NCBI RefSeq assembly: GCF_002967715.1
Contig: NZ_PUIA01000035.1
Span: 372,001-436,000, forward strand
Direction: 5' to 3'
DNA length: 64,000 nt
Source of the DNA: Blastopirellula marina
GTDB taxonomy: Bacteria; Planctomycetota; Planctomycetia; Pirellulales; Pirellulaceae
The position numbers and the translations under genes are program-made. Within the stretch, counting starts at the first letter, position 1, and the number at the start of each line of letters is the position of its first letter. Below, one piece after another: positions 47,216 through 57,155 of the stretch. The notes under the pieces are model-generated. The model was not told the DNA's origin, made no database searches, and was given only the letters and a program-made list of their open reading frames with translations.

Positions 47216-50200
47216 TCGAGCAGCAGTTCCAGTTCGGAATCTTCTCGTTCGTCGAACAGGTCATCGACGTCACATGCGTATTGGTCCTCGTCGACGTCTG
47301 TAGGCATCGATGTCTCATTGAGATCACCCAACTGACGCTGCCAGTCGTCTTCAGTAATGCCATAGGGCAGGGGGCCTACCGGCAATATCAAGCGGCTTAA
47401 TGCCTGCTCCGCTGTCGAGGATGCCCAGCCCGATACGATGGGAATTTGCGTTTGCAGAAACGACGACTCATATGAGGCAGCAATGCGGACGGGCTCGCCT
47501 TCTAATGCACTATTTGTAATCGCAGATGCCACCGGCACGGCAACAGGAACTCCGCGAATACCCTCCTCAGTTGTTACAAAAACGACTGAGCCATCCCTTG
47601 AAATCGATAAATCGACATAGCCGGACAGGTTTTCTCCGATTGGATACGTGCCCATTGCCACTCGATTGATTGGATCAAAGGCAACGATCACGTCGTTGCG
47701 TACGTCGGCGACATACAGAATATCCTGTGTGGGGTCGAAAACATAACCGGCTTGGTTCTCCAGTCGAATCACCCCGTCAAACGCGAAATCGAGCCCCGAA
47801 CGTATCTCGAACTGAAAGGCCGCGATGGTTCCGTCACGGTTGACGGCGGCCGGTTTTCCGCCTCCGTTAGCATTTGCCGTCAGGTTACTAGAGAATTCCT
47901 CGGTCGTGGCATCGTACGTGAATACCTTATCGGAACTGTTTCGATCTTCACCGAAAAGCAGTACACTTCGATCCGCACTTCGAACAATCTCGGTTTCACG
48001 GTAGGCACGCTGATGGTTGATTATTTCACCAGTGGCGAAATCAATCTCATATATGGCCGCCCCAGTGCTACCCAGTGTCGTGAAGAATACATCTCCATTC
48101 ATCGCAACCGATAAGCTGAATACGCCCCTTCCACTGGAACCTAAATCGTAGGCAAACCGCGTCCTGGACCCGTCAGCGAGATCGATCTTCCAAACAAAGC
48201 CTTGGCCTAACTCCGTTAGTGCGTCTCCGACATAAACGAACGCACCATCAGGGGACGTATCGAGACCACTAGGACGCTGAGCTACGTTTTCAAAGCTACC
48301 TAGTCGCTTATTTGCCTGGGCGTCCCACAGGTGCAAGGAACCATCCAGCGTGGTCACGTAGAGGATTCCAGAAACCGGGTCGACCATCTGATCTTGAATA
48401 TCAGTAAACTGCAGTAAGAACCCACTTATATTTGGGTCAATGGTTTCCCAAGTTATGGCCACATCCCAAATGAATGGGTACGCCGAGAGATTCTCGATTC
48501 CCGCCCCTTCGGCAACGAGCATGAACTCGTATGTACCGATGCTGCCAGTCACTCCGCTGAGGCCTTCCACAATCCAGGTCAGTCCGCCGTCGGTTGTGCT
48601 AACCGTTTCGGAACCGGTGAGCAAGTTTGCTCCACCGTCGCGTGTGAGCCGGAAGTCGTCGGCTGTGACACCGGTAACAACCTGATCAAAACGAACCGTG
48701 ATCGCCTCCACCTCGTCATGTCGCTCGACGGGCAAAACATCCTCGATGACGGCGAAAGGTGGAACAGCGTCTCCTTCCGGTACGGGAAAGTTCACTTGCC
48801 ACACGCCATAGTAATTCACGACGAATACGATACTGCCATCCCCATTGACCGACAATTCGGAACTGACCGGCACCTGTTCACCGATTGGTCGTCGTGTGAA
48901 CTCTGTGAGTGTAATCGGATCGTAGCTGACGATATCCAGAGAACGGAAGTCAACGACGTACAGGATATTACGAATCGGATCGAACGCCAGATTTGCGACA
49001 TTAGGTACCCCGGTCGATACAACCGAAAGGTCACTTTCGTTCAAAACCGAATCAAAAAAAGCGATCAGGGTTCCATCATGATTCACCGCTGCGGAAAGCC
49101 CACCTACAAACCGGTTGGTGTTCACCGAAGAAGAGAAGGCTTGGCCTACTGCGTCGTAAGTGAAAATCGGACCGTCCGAACTATCCGCCTCCTGAAAGAA
49201 AAGCAACGTTCCGTCAGCATTTCGGTCGATGCTGGTACTCTGCCGAACATCCTTTACCTTCGTGATCAGATTGGTAGTAATATCAATCGTGCGTAGTGGA
49301 TTCCACCCAGAGCCGGCGAAGGTAGTGGTAAAAAATACCTGGTTGTCGGCAGAGATCGCAACGTCGTACACCCCTTCTTCCAGCGAACTATCCAAATGGT
49401 ACCTGATCGCTGTCTTGCTCCCGTCGGTCAGATCGACTTTCCAGACGGTACCGGAGTTACCTCGAATGAACCTCTCACCGATATACGCGTATTGGCCATC
49501 CAACGTGACATCTAATCCACGGGGACTCTCAGCAATGTCGACGAACGTTTCCAGTGCCGTCTGAGATACCGGGTCCCAGCGCAGCAGCGATCCGTCATTG
49601 GTGGTGAGGTAGAACAGTCCGCTCGCTGGATCAAAGTGGTGATCGGCTATGTCAGTAAATGGCAAATACAAGCCGCCCATGTCAGGCGTAATCACCTTCC
49701 ACTCCGTAATGACATCCCAAAACAGGTGATTTCCGGCCTCATCGAAAATGTCAGAACCGCTGGCAACGATTTGCAGTTGGTAGTCACCCACCGCATCGGT
49801 GAAACGTGCCAGTCCATCGATACTCCACGTTAAGCCGCCGTCGGCAGAGGCAATACTTACCGAGTCATCCAATGCGATTGGCACACCGCCCAGCGTCAGC
49901 CGAAGATCATCCCAAGTCACTCCGCTGACCACTTCATTGAACGCAACGAAAACGGTACCGACGCCGTCGTACCGTTCGCGGGGAAGCACGCCTACAAACT
50001 CACCGACCGCAGGCACGAGATCTCCGAGCGGCACCGAAATGGGGACTTGTCGCAATCTGTGCTCATTAATAACAAAGATCAGACTACCGTCTTCATTGAT
50101 GCCAATTTGAAATTCCGATTTATAAGTATCGCGAGTGACGTTTTCCCCAATCGCAAAGCTCATAATCGGATAATTCGAAGCCGCGTCGTAGGCAACGATT

Positions 50201-53200
50201 TCGTCGGTTTCAAAATCGACCGCGTAGTAGATGTCTCGAGTCGGATCGGAAACACCGTAGGCCGACTCCCCAATCGCCAAATCGTGGTTTGGGTTTTCAA
50301 TAAACACACGTTGACCAACATCGTAGGTAATGGTTGGCGCGGCCCCTTTGTCCGTTGAGAAAAAGTAAATCGTACTACGATCATGATTACGTGTAACAAG
50401 ATGCTTGTTGTCCACCAGAAACTTCGGTGTAAAGCTTACGAGCCCATTATCAACGAAGCCCACTTTCGTAAGGCCAGATCCATAAAAATAGACCGTGAAC
50501 ACGACACGCCCGTCAGCACCAACGGCCAGGTCGAAGACTCCCTTATCAACTCGTTCGTTATCGAATGAATAGGAAGTCTTGCTGCCATCTTCTAAATCAA
50601 TCTTATAGATGAATCCCGTAAGATTACCGATCTGCCCTTCACCCACGTAGGCAAAACGTCCATCCGGCGTGGTATCGAGTCCCGCCGGAAGTGCGGCAAC
50701 ATTCTTAATGCTCGACAAGAACTTTTGCTTGGACACATCCCATCGATGCAACGTTCCGTCCTCGGTTGTGATGTAGAGGACTCCACTGGTCTCGTCAAAA
50801 TGCTGATCACGTACTCCGACTAAGGAAAATGGCAAATTGCCAGGTGAATCGGTAGCGTGGGTCCAGACCTGGTGCAGGTCAGTGGCAAGCTGATTGCCGC
50901 CCCGGTCGGTAATATTGGCACCAATTGCGGTGAGATGAAGAACGTAGCTGCCCGGAGCGGACATGGCGTCGTAGGTGCCCAACAAAATCCATGTCCGTCC
51001 ACCATCGATCGTGAACAACTTTTCGTGGCCGGTAATCAGATTATCGCCACCATTCTGAGTAAGCGTCAGATCATCGAGCGTCACCCCCTTTACCGGCTCG
51101 TCGAACTGAATCGTAATCCAGGGTGGCACATCCTCCGAGGCACCTTCCAAGATATGACCGGTGGGGGACAAGAGATCGTCCAGGCTCGCTCCCGGTACGG
51201 TTGTTACCAACTGACGAACATCCGTCTCAGTGCTAACAAACAAGTACCGTGAATCACTGGACAACGACACTTTCACATCGACCGTGACGTCTGCCCCGAT
51301 AGGAATGCGCCGAAGAATTTCGAGGCTATTTCCATTCATCACCAGAACTTCATCCGTCTCAACATCCACCGCATAAAGCAGAGGCCGGTGATTGTCGAAA
51401 ATGGGCGCGTAAACATAACTACGCCCGATCCGCTCTCTTTGTAAATCGCTCGCATGAAGAGCGTGGTAGATAAAGAACCTGCCATCCAGCGGACTTATCG
51501 CCATGTGGTCAGTGCGAATGAAGTCGAAATTATCAAAATCACTGACAATCGGGACAAAGCTGCTAGAAGTCGCGTCGTACGAAGTCTCAGCTCCATTACT
51601 CTCTTGGAAAAAGATCAGCGAATGATCGTACGTACGAGTGACCCCGCTTTCTGCCAAAACCCTCATCATCTTAGTGGTTGAGTTCGTTTGATAATCGATG
51701 ACCCGAATTGGGTTAATGTGCGTTGGATATGCGCTGGTCGTTACAAATATTTTGCCATCGGCCGCCATGGCAATGTCTTGAACTCCTAACTCTCCAGAGT
51801 CCAAGCTAAACGCCCAGCGTGTCTTCGTGCCATCGGCTAAATTGACCAACCAGAGAATTGCTTGACGCCCTTCATCGACTCCTTCTCCAACGATCGCAAA
51901 CTCGCCCCCTGGCACGATCTCCAGGGCACTTGGCGATCCGGCGATATCCTCGTAGCGATCAAGAAGCGTTTGGTTCTCGTAATCCCATCGCTCCAAGTGT
52001 CCGCTGCTGGTCAAGACGTAAAGTATTCCATTGACTGGGTCGACGACCTGGTCCACCGTACCTGTGATCGGGATCACACTACTGGGCAATGCCGTTGCTG
52101 GATCGGCAGAGTAAATCGGAGTCGTTAGCCCTGGCATATCGACGCCGAAGTCACTGCCGATCTTCTCGCCGTAGGCGTCTAGCATCAGTACAAAGTCAGC
52201 CAGTCCGACTCGACCGTCTCGGTTGAAGTCGAATTGAATCGCATCCCAATTGACCGAATATTGAAGCCCATCGTTCTTCTTGCCATAACTCTGAATGAAC
52301 CTGGCGAAGTCGACGAGCCCCACGCGTCCATCATCGTTGGCATCAAACACGACCGGAGCGATCTGGCTGGCAACGTAGGGCTCAATCACGGCAAGCTTAC
52401 TACCGATGAAAACAGCTTCGGTGACACGAAATAATGGGTCGGTATGAGGCCCGGCGTATTCAGGATTTTGTTCGCTGGGAAGCCCGCCGCTCGACTCGGC
52501 AGGCAGCGGATAAACGAAACTGGCGATCAGTACCTTATCGCCCAATAGGTAAGAACTCAGATCGAGATCGTGGATTTGAGCGAAGGTCGAGTGCCATCCA
52601 TAGAGCGTTTCGTGCTCGATGGTCATGTCGCTGCCCAGCGTGGCGTTCGCGGTAGGCTGCTCGAAATAGCTGTCCAGGGCTTGAAAGCGAATGCCGAAAT
52701 CAAACGGTTCATCCGGTGTATCGTTGCCGACGGTGTACCAGATCTCCAGCGCAGCCGGTTCCCATTCGTGCAGGGTATCTGGCGGCGACAAGACATGCTC
52801 TACCGTTCCCACCGGCTTGATGGATGTGACATCGGAAACAGTCGCCGCGATCGAACTGTTGCCATGGCGGACGCTCACCTGAAAACTGCTGACGACAGAT
52901 TCTCCCAGCGAGTCCGTCCCGCGCAGCGTGACAACTGACGTGCCCAGCGTCCCAGAGAACTCAAGCAGTAGTTGCTCTCCCGAAACAAACGGCGTGACGA
53001 CGTCGGGATTGGTAAACGAATCGAGCGAGATCATCACATCGTCGTCATCGACGAACAAATGCTGCAAGTCGATTAACCGAGGCATTGAGCTCGAATTGAC
53101 GACCATATCGTACAACGGCGTACCCACCGTCGGTGGACTATTCTCTACCACCGGATCGCCGGAGAGCATGCGGCGACATTCCAAATGCTGAACGTGATGC

Positions 53201-53274
53201 AGGTACGATCCTGCCAATTGGGATGCTCGACCGGTACGTTTTTTCCGCTGGTTGCTTCGCCAGAAGGTGCTCAT
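47212..53274 (-). CDS. Giant extracellular protein: LEPR-XLL-type start, dockerin repeats, four propeller units
   Basis: A 2,020-residue protein. The basic N-terminus (RKKRTGRASQ) leads to LECRRMLSGD (31-40), a variant of the planctomycete LEPR-XLL export signature. Two dockerin-like EF-hand segments follow at about 308-374 (DANDDGRVGLVDF, DFNRDGRVGLADF), which bind Ca2+. Then four units of about 385-420 residues start near 403, 820, 1206 and 1623, each opening with D-x-x-x-D-x-x-S/N-G-x-L/F-Y-x-x-T and holding a beta-propeller-like set of strands; the first three end in an Ig-like domain (FDEPVKGVTLDDLTL, DGGRTW). The tail is acidic. Probably a surface or secreted adhesion/binding protein. 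Confidence 0.85.
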   Translation of the reverse strand: MSTFWRSNQRKKRTGRASQLAGSYLHHVQHLECRRMLSGDPVVENSPPTVGTPLYDMVVNSSSMPRLIDLQHLFVDDDDVMISLDSFTNPDVVTPFVSGEQLLLEFSGTLGTSVVTLRGTDSLGESVVSSFQVSVRHGNSSIAATVSDVTSIKPVGTVEHVLSPPDTLHEWEPAALEIWYTVGNDTPDEPFDFGIRFQALDSYFEQPTANATLGSDMTIEHETLYGWHSTFAQIHDLDLSSYLLGDKVLIASFVYPLPAESSGGLPSEQNPEYAGPHTDPLFRVTEAVFIGSKLAVIEPYVASQIAPVVFDANDDGRVGLVDFARFIQSYGKKNDGLQYSVNWDAIQFDFNRDGRVGLADFVLMLDAYGEKIGSDFGVDMPGLTTPIYSADPATALPSSVIPITGTVDQVVDPVNGILYVLTSSGHLERWDYENQTLLDRYEDIAGSPSALEIVPGGEFAIVGEGVDEGRQAILWLVNLADGTKTRWAFSLDSGELGVQDIAMAADGKIFVTTSAYPTHINPIRVIDYQTNSTTKMMRVLAESGVTRTYDHSLIFFQESNGAETSYDATSSSFVPIVSDFDNFDFIRTDHMAISPLDGRFFIYHALHASDLQRERIGRSYVYAPIFDNHRPLLYAVDVETDEVLVMNGNSLEILRRIPIGADVTVDVKVSLSSDSRYLFVSTETDVRQLVTTVPGASLDDLLSPTGHILEGASEDVPPWITIQFDEPVKGVTLDDLTLTQNGGDNLITGHEKLFTIDGGRTWILLGTYDAMSAPGSYVLHLTAIGANITDRGGNQLATDLHQVWTHATDSPGNLPFSLVGVRDQHFDETSGVLYITTEDGTLHRWDVSKQKFLSSIKNVAALPAGLDTTPDGRFAYVGEGQIGNLTGFIYKIDLEDGSKTSYSFDNERVDKGVFDLAVGADGRVVFTVYFYGSGLTKVGFVDNGLVSFTPKFLVDNKHLVTRNHDRSTIYFFSTDKGAAPTITYDVGQRVFIENPNHDLAIGESAYGVSDPTRDIYYAVDFETDEIVAYDAASNYPIMSFAIGENVTRDTYKSEFQIGINEDGSLIFVINEHRLRQVPISVPLGDLVPAVGEFVGVLPRERYDGVGTVFVAFNEVVSGVTWDDLRLTLGGVPIALDDSVSIASADGGLTWSIDGLARFTDAVGDYQLQIVASGSDIFDEAGNHLFWDVITEWKVITPDMGGLYLPFTDIADHHFDPASGLFYLTTNDGSLLRWDPVSQTALETFVDIAESPRGLDVTLDGQYAYIGERFIRGNSGTVWKVDLTDGSKTAIRYHLDSSLEEGVYDVAISADNQVFFTTTFAGSGWNPLRTIDITTNLITKVKDVRQSTSIDRNADGTLLFFQEADSSDGPIFTYDAVGQAFSSSVNTNRFVGGLSAAVNHDGTLIAFFDSVLNESDLSVVSTGVPNVANLAFDPIRNILYVVDFRSLDIVSYDPITLTEFTRRPIGEQVPVSSELSVNGDGSIVFVVNYYGVWQVNFPVPEGDAVPPFAVIEDVLPVERHDEVEAITVRFDQVVTGVTADDFRLTRDGGANLLTGSETVSTTDGGLTWIVEGLSGVTGSIGTYEFMLVAEGAGIENLSAYPFIWDVAITWETIDPNISGFLLQFTDIQDQMVDPVSGILYVTTLDGSLHLWDAQANKRLGSFENVAQRPSGLDTSPDGAFVYVGDALTELGQGFVWKIDLADGSRTRFAYDLGSSGRGVFSLSVAMNGDVFFTTLGSTGAAIYEIDFATGEIINHQRAYRETEIVRSADRSVLLFGEDRNSSDKVFTYDATTEEFSSNLTANANGGGKPAAVNRDGTIAAFQFEIRSGLDFAFDGVIRLENQAGYVFDPTQDILYVADVRNDVIVAFDPINRVAMGTYPIGENLSGYVDLSISRDGSVVFVTTEEGIRGVPVAVPVASAITNSALEGEPVRIAASYESSFLQTQIPIVSGWASSTAEQALSRLILPVGPLPYGITEDDWQRQLGDLNETSMPTDVDEDQYACDVDDLFDEREDSELELLLD

Positions 53275-53460
53275 ACTACGCAAGAATCTTTCTACGGCAG
53301 AGGGAAGGGAAGCCCTCTATCACTTCAGCATCGAGACGAGACAAGGTCGCCAACGCTTGCCCAACCGTCCAGGAAGATGACATACCGGGGCAAACCGAAG
53401 CCAAGACACACCCTACCGGCAAGGCGGACTGCATATCCCCTAACAGAGAGGCATGCAGCG

Positions 53461-53489
53461 ATCTTAAAAGCCATGAAGGCACGGGTCAA
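53461..53489 (-). promoter_or_regulatory. Possible promoter of the giant protein gene
   Basis: On the minus strand TTGACC (53489-53484) and TAAGAT (53466-53461) are 17 bp apart, a fair sigma-70-like pair; it would give a leader of about 180 bases before ATG 53274. Confidence 0.4.
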
Positions 53490-53555
53490 TGCAAGAGTTG
53501 GAGGGACGTGGCAAACATCACAAATACTTATTGTGCCGTAAAGTACGACCTGCGG

Positions 53556-54572
53556 CTAAGACTCGCCACGGCCACCGACTTGCTGCGAAGTGGCTTGGTG
53601 CTTCTCGGCGTGCTCATTTGGCTTGGGCAGCCCCTTGTGCGGCTGATCAACCCGTGTCTGCCTGCCAGACGGAGCGGGCAAGCCCCAGGCATCGCGGAAG
53701 AACATGGCAATCGAATCGGCGGCCTCTTGCGGGTATGCCATGAAGAGATCGTGCCCGCCAGGCATCTTGCCCATCGTTAGCCATTGGCCCCCATTGGGAT
53801 GCTGTTCACCGGCTCGATACAGCTTCAAGGTCCGCGGGTACTCAGACGGATTGAAGATGTAGTCGGAATCGCTGGTAACCAGCATATTCTTCTGTTCGTT
53901 ATGCCGGATAGGAAAGACTCGAATGAAGCGAAACGTCAATTGCAGGTACGCATAAAAAGGAGAATGCTTCAAGTTCTTCTGGCACGCGTGGACAAGCTCC
54001 AGCGGTGCCTCCTCATCGAAGAATAGCTTACGAACGTCTTCCTCTGTTTGTGCCAACGACAGAACACTTCGCATCAAGACGGCCCACAACAGATCCCCAG
54101 GCCGGGCAAACAGCAGACGCGTAAAGATCGGCCAGGCTCCCAGCACAGGTATGGGTGCTAGGAATACCGTTGGCAGGCGCATCGCCTGGTTCTCGGCGCG
54201 TCCCTGCATCTTCTCCCCAATCGCGGCTCCCATCGAATGGTAGATAAAACCACCGATCGACTTTCCCTGCTGCTCTTCGATCCGTCGACAGGCCGCAGCC
54301 ATCCCCGTCGCATACGAGCCCAGCCCGATCCAGTTGCGAAAGGAAGCCGATTCCGACTGCTGGTCAATCATCGCGACATGAAAACCCAATGCGTTCAGTT
54401 CGGCGATGAAAGATCGAAAATGCTCTCGCGTGTGAAGGATCCCATGATGCACGACCAGAATCCTATCGCTCACGGGGCAGATCGACTCGTGAAATGAGTA
54501 GGTAACGCTCAACCGTGTGCCAGCATCGACCGGTACGGATTGATGAGGCAAACTCGACGTATTCTCAGACAT
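53556..54572 (-). CDS. Alpha/beta hydrolase (serine aminopeptidase S33/lysophospholipase-like)
   Basis: A 338-residue soluble hydrolase. Recognisable parts are ILVVHHGILHTREHF (oxyanion turn), HVAMIDQQSESAS, the nucleophile elbow GGFIYHSMGAAIGEKM (Ser in YHSMG, replacing the common GHSMG), ML VTSDSDYIF (Asp) and MPGGHDLFMAYP (His). It is likely an esterase or lysophospholipase acting on acyl chains. The frame runs to 54707 but the ATG at 54572 fits the family. The C-terminal 40 residues are polar and probably disordered. Its upstream side carries a leftward-facing terminator hairpin. Confidence 0.82.
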   Translation of the reverse strand: MSENTSSLPHQSVPVDAGTRLSVTYSFHESICPVSDRILVVHHGILHTREHFRSFIAELNALGFHVAMIDQQSESASFRNWIGLGSYATGMAAACRRIEEQQGKSIGGFIYHSMGAAIGEKMQGRAENQAMRLPTVFLAPIPVLGAWPIFTRLLFARPGDLLWAVLMRSVLSLAQTEEDVRKLFFDEEAPLELVHACQKNLKHSPFYAYLQLTFRFIRVFPIRHNEQKNMLVTSDSDYIFNPSEYPRTLKLYRAGEQHPNGGQWLTMGKMPGGHDLFMAYPQEAADSIAMFFRDAWGLPAPSGRQTRVDQPHKGLPKPNEHAEKHQATSQQVGGRGES

Positions 54573-54894
54573 GCCTGGCTCCACTTTCACTCGTCGAGAA
54601 ATGGAATCTTGACCTCCCTGCAGCCTACACCCCTCAAAAGCAGTGTGCCAGTAGAACTCGCATGAGGGACAAAAAAACCCGGCGATGCTTGCCGGGGGAT
54701 TTCTCATCCAAAGACGTTAACGGCGAGAATCGCCATGTCAGCGTTAGCGGTCGATCAAGATTTCTTGAGTCAACGAGTTAAGATTCCGCAAAACTCCTTG
54801 GGATCAACAGATACAGCAAATGTGATTCACAACAGCATCCTCCAAGTTCGTTTAGCATGATTGATCTTTAGCAATTTCGATTAGGTTAACTCTC
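54573..54894. other. Intergenic region with orphan leftward terminator
   Basis: 322 bases between divergent genes. It holds the hairpin at 54671-54697 and, to the right, about 200 A/T-richer bases leading to the AAC(3)-like gene. No gene is supported on either strand. Confidence 0.5.
54671..54697 (-). terminator. Orphan Rho-independent terminator
   Basis: On the minus strand CCCGGC-N7-GCCGGG is followed by seven T (54677-54671). It faces left, yet no minus-strand gene lies between it and the tRNA at 57156; it may mark the end of an unannotated small RNA or of lost sequence. Confidence 0.65.
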
Positions 54895-55725
54895 ATGACT
54901 CATCCACGTGACGATCTAGCAGCGATGATCGACGCAATGAGCGATGGACCGCTGTTTGTTCATTCCGACATGCTGAAAACTAGATGCTTCATTGACAAAG
55001 CGAAAGGACGAAATGAATTGCTCACCAATCATCTTGGTGTCCTGCACGAAGTCGCTGGTCAACGCGATCTGTGGACACCGTGCTTTAACTATGATTTTAC
55101 CAAAAGTGGCTATGTCGACTTACGAGAGGCCCCTTGTCAAGTTGGTCCATTAGGAGAATTTCGACGACTACTAGAAAATGTATGGCGTAGCCCTGACCCT
55201 ATTTTTTCAACGTGCGGCAGTGGCTCTGTTGCCGTGGAAACAAGTCCATCAGGAAAATGTTACGCCTTTGGCGACCAAAGTATTTTCGCTGAGTTGTATC
55301 GTCGCGATGGCAGCATTTTGTTTTACGGCGCTCCTTTTTCATCAATCACGATGATTCACTTCGCGGAGTCTTTAGCCGGTAGCCCGATCTATCGCTACGA
55401 CAAAAGCTTTTCTGGCGAGGTCATCGATGCTTCTGGTCAATCTAGTAGCGTTGAGTACATCTATCACGTCCGTCCCATGGGAAAACACCTCGACTATGAT
55501 TGGCCACGTCTTATTTCAGAGGCAGAAGCGGAGGGGATTCTTACGGAACTCCGACAAGACAGCCAAGTAGTTGCCAGAGTCGTCTCAGCGTCAAAGCTGA
55601 TGGACTACTGGGTTAAAGCGATGGAGGAAGATCCGTTCTACTTGCTTGATGAAGCTACGAAAGCCTGGGCAGTCCCGGAATACGAGCGACTTGGCCGCAG
55701 GTTTCTTTTATCTGACTTTGAGTAA
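54895..55725 (+). CDS. AAC(3)-family N-acetyltransferase-like protein
   Basis: A 276-residue protein of the Antibiotic_NAT (aminoglycoside 3-N-acetyltransferase, COG2746) family. Family landmarks are FVHSDMLK near the start, LWTPCFNYDF, FRRLLENVWRSPDPIFS, AFGDQSIFAELYRRDGSILFYGA and SSITMIHFAES with the conserved His. True AAC(3) enzymes acetylate aminoglycosides from acetyl-CoA, but this divergent branch often sits in surface-glycan gene sets, where it may acetylate amino sugars; resistance should not be assumed. The stop is 11 bases before the DUF4910 gene. Base composition is visibly more A/T-rich than the flanking genes. Confidence 0.82.
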   Translation: MTHPRDDLAAMIDAMSDGPLFVHSDMLKTRCFIDKAKGRNELLTNHLGVLHEVAGQRDLWTPCFNYDFTKSGYVDLREAPCQVGPLGEFRRLLENVWRSPDPIFSTCGSGSVAVETSPSGKCYAFGDQSIFAELYRRDGSILFYGAPFSSITMIHFAESLAGSPIYRYDKSFSGEVIDASGQSSSVEYIYHVRPMGKHLDYDWPRLISEAEAEGILTELRQDSQVVARVVSASKLMDYWVKAMEEDPFYLLDEATKAWAVPEYERLGRRFLLSDFE

Positions 55726-55736
55726 AAAAGCGTTCC

Positions 55737-57035
55737 ATGAATTACCTCGGCAAGCCATTGCCCAATGGCGATTTGATCTACCAGTTAGCTGAGCAGCTAT
55801 TTCCGATTTGTCGAAGCATTACGGGTAACGGTGTCCGTGAAACCCTGGGCATACTTCAACAGGAAATCCCAGAACTGCAAGTCCATGAGATCCCAACGGG
55901 CACACCGTGTTTTGACTGGACAATTCCCAAAGAATGGAACATTCGTGATGCCTGGATATGCGATCCTTCAGGAGAGAAGATCGTTGACTTTAAAAGATCG
56001 AATCTGCACGTTATGGGCTATTCGGTCCCCGTTGATCAGCGAATGTCCCTGGACGAGTTGCAATCCCATCTATACTCGGTGCCAGAACAACCAAACGCGA
56101 TCCCCTACGTCACCTCGTACTACAAGGAGCGTTGGGGATTTTGCTTGACAGACCATCAAAGAAAAGGCCTGAAACCTGGCGAGTATCACGTCAAAATTGA
56201 CAGCGAACTGACCCAGGGAAGTCTCTCCTATGGTGAGATTTCGCTGCCAGGATCATCGGACCAAGAAGTCTTTTTGTCGACCTACGTCTGTCATCCATCA
56301 ATGGGTAACAACGAATTGTCGGGACCGTGTGTGGCCACGTTCCTGGCTAAATGGATCAAGGAACTTCACAGTCGACGTTATCGTTACCGGATCGTGTTTA
56401 TCCCTGAAACGATTGGCTCGATTGCGTACCTGAGTCTTCACAAGGAAGAAATGCAGAAAGGTGTTATTGCAGGATTCAATATCTCGTGTGTTGGAGATAA
56501 TCGCGACTATTCCTTTCTCCCTTCCCGAGCGGGAAATACCGTTGCTGATCGAGTTGGGCAACATGTTCTCCGGCACATGGCTCCCGATTATAAGCAGTAT
56601 ACTTTTTTGGATCGCGGCAGTGACGAACGTCAATATTGCAGCCCTGGGATAGATTTGCCTGTGGCTTCTGTCATGCGGACAAAGTACGGAATGTATCCAG
56701 AGTACCATACGTCTCTCGATGATCTGTCTCTCATTTCGCCGGAAGGACTTTTCGGTGGCTACATGGCATTGATCCGATGCCTGGAAGTCCTTGAGCAAGA
56801 TTGTGTTCCGAAAGCGACGACTCCCTGCGAGCCTCAATTAGGGAAACGAGGCCTGTATCCTGATTTGAGCATGAAGGGGAGTGCCAATCACGTGCGGCAA
56901 ATGATGAATCTCCTCGCCTACAGTGACGGAACGAAAAGCCTGCTCGAAATAGGCGAGATCATCGACGCGCCTGCTTGGGAACTCCGCAAGCATGTTGACA
57001 ATTTAGCCGCAGAAGGTCTCCTCGAATACGACTGA
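55737..57035 (+). CDS. DUF4910 family M28-like aminopeptidase with C-terminal winged helix
   Basis: A 432-residue protein. The N-terminal LFPICRSITGNGVRETLG and the central zinc-peptidase elements are those of DUF4910 (formerly DUF2172/4910) proteins: TYVCHPSMGNNELSGP (His and Asn/Asp region), FIPETIGSIAYL (Glu), RGSDERQYCSPGIDLP (Asp) and YPEYHTSLDD (His). Residues about 380-432 are a winged-helix-like end (LLEIGEIIDAPAWELRKHVDNL). Members are found in polysaccharide and secondary-metabolite gene sets beside AAC(3)-like or sugar-transfer genes; substrate unknown. It forms a two-gene unit with the preceding gene and ends at the terminator beside tRNA-Val. Confidence 0.85.
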   Translation: MNYLGKPLPNGDLIYQLAEQLFPICRSITGNGVRETLGILQQEIPELQVHEIPTGTPCFDWTIPKEWNIRDAWICDPSGEKIVDFKRSNLHVMGYSVPVDQRMSLDELQSHLYSVPEQPNAIPYVTSYYKERWGFCLTDHQRKGLKPGEYHVKIDSELTQGSLSYGEISLPGSSDQEVFLSTYVCHPSMGNNELSGPCVATFLAKWIKELHSRRYRYRIVFIPETIGSIAYLSLHKEEMQKGVIAGFNISCVGDNRDYSFLPSRAGNTVADRVGQHVLRHMAPDYKQYTFLDRGSDERQYCSPGIDLPVASVMRTKYGMYPEYHTSLDDLSLISPEGLFGGYMALIRCLEVLEQDCVPKATTPCEPQLGKRGLYPDLSMKGSANHVRQMMNLLAYSDGTKSLLEIGEIIDAPAWELRKHVDNLAAEGLLEYD

Positions 57036-57112
57036 TCAAGCCATGACCGAACTCCCAGAGACGCAATATGAATTCCTTATCCACAGACCTTGGCCATCTT
57101 CTGGCCTGAATA

Positions 57113-57153
57113 TCCACAAAAAAAACACCTCGTGAATTTCACGAGGTGTTTTG
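57113..57153. terminator. Bidirectional terminator between DUF4910 gene and tRNA-Val
   Basis: AAAACACCTCGTGA (57122-57135) pairs with TCACGAGGTGTTTT (57139-57152) over a three-base loop. Eight A on the left give an eight-U tail on the minus strand for the tRNA transcript; the plus strand has TTTT. Confidence 0.88.
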
Positions 57154-57155
57154 AG

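Noticed and set aside
53133-53780. Open frames upstream of the giant gene
   Set aside because: Overlap two real genes on the other strand and have low-complexity shadow composition.
54895-55725. Reading the AAC(3)-family gene as an antibiotic resistance gene
   Set aside because: The protein is a divergent family member next to a DUF4910 gene, a context linked to glycan or metabolite pathways, so a resistance label is not supported.
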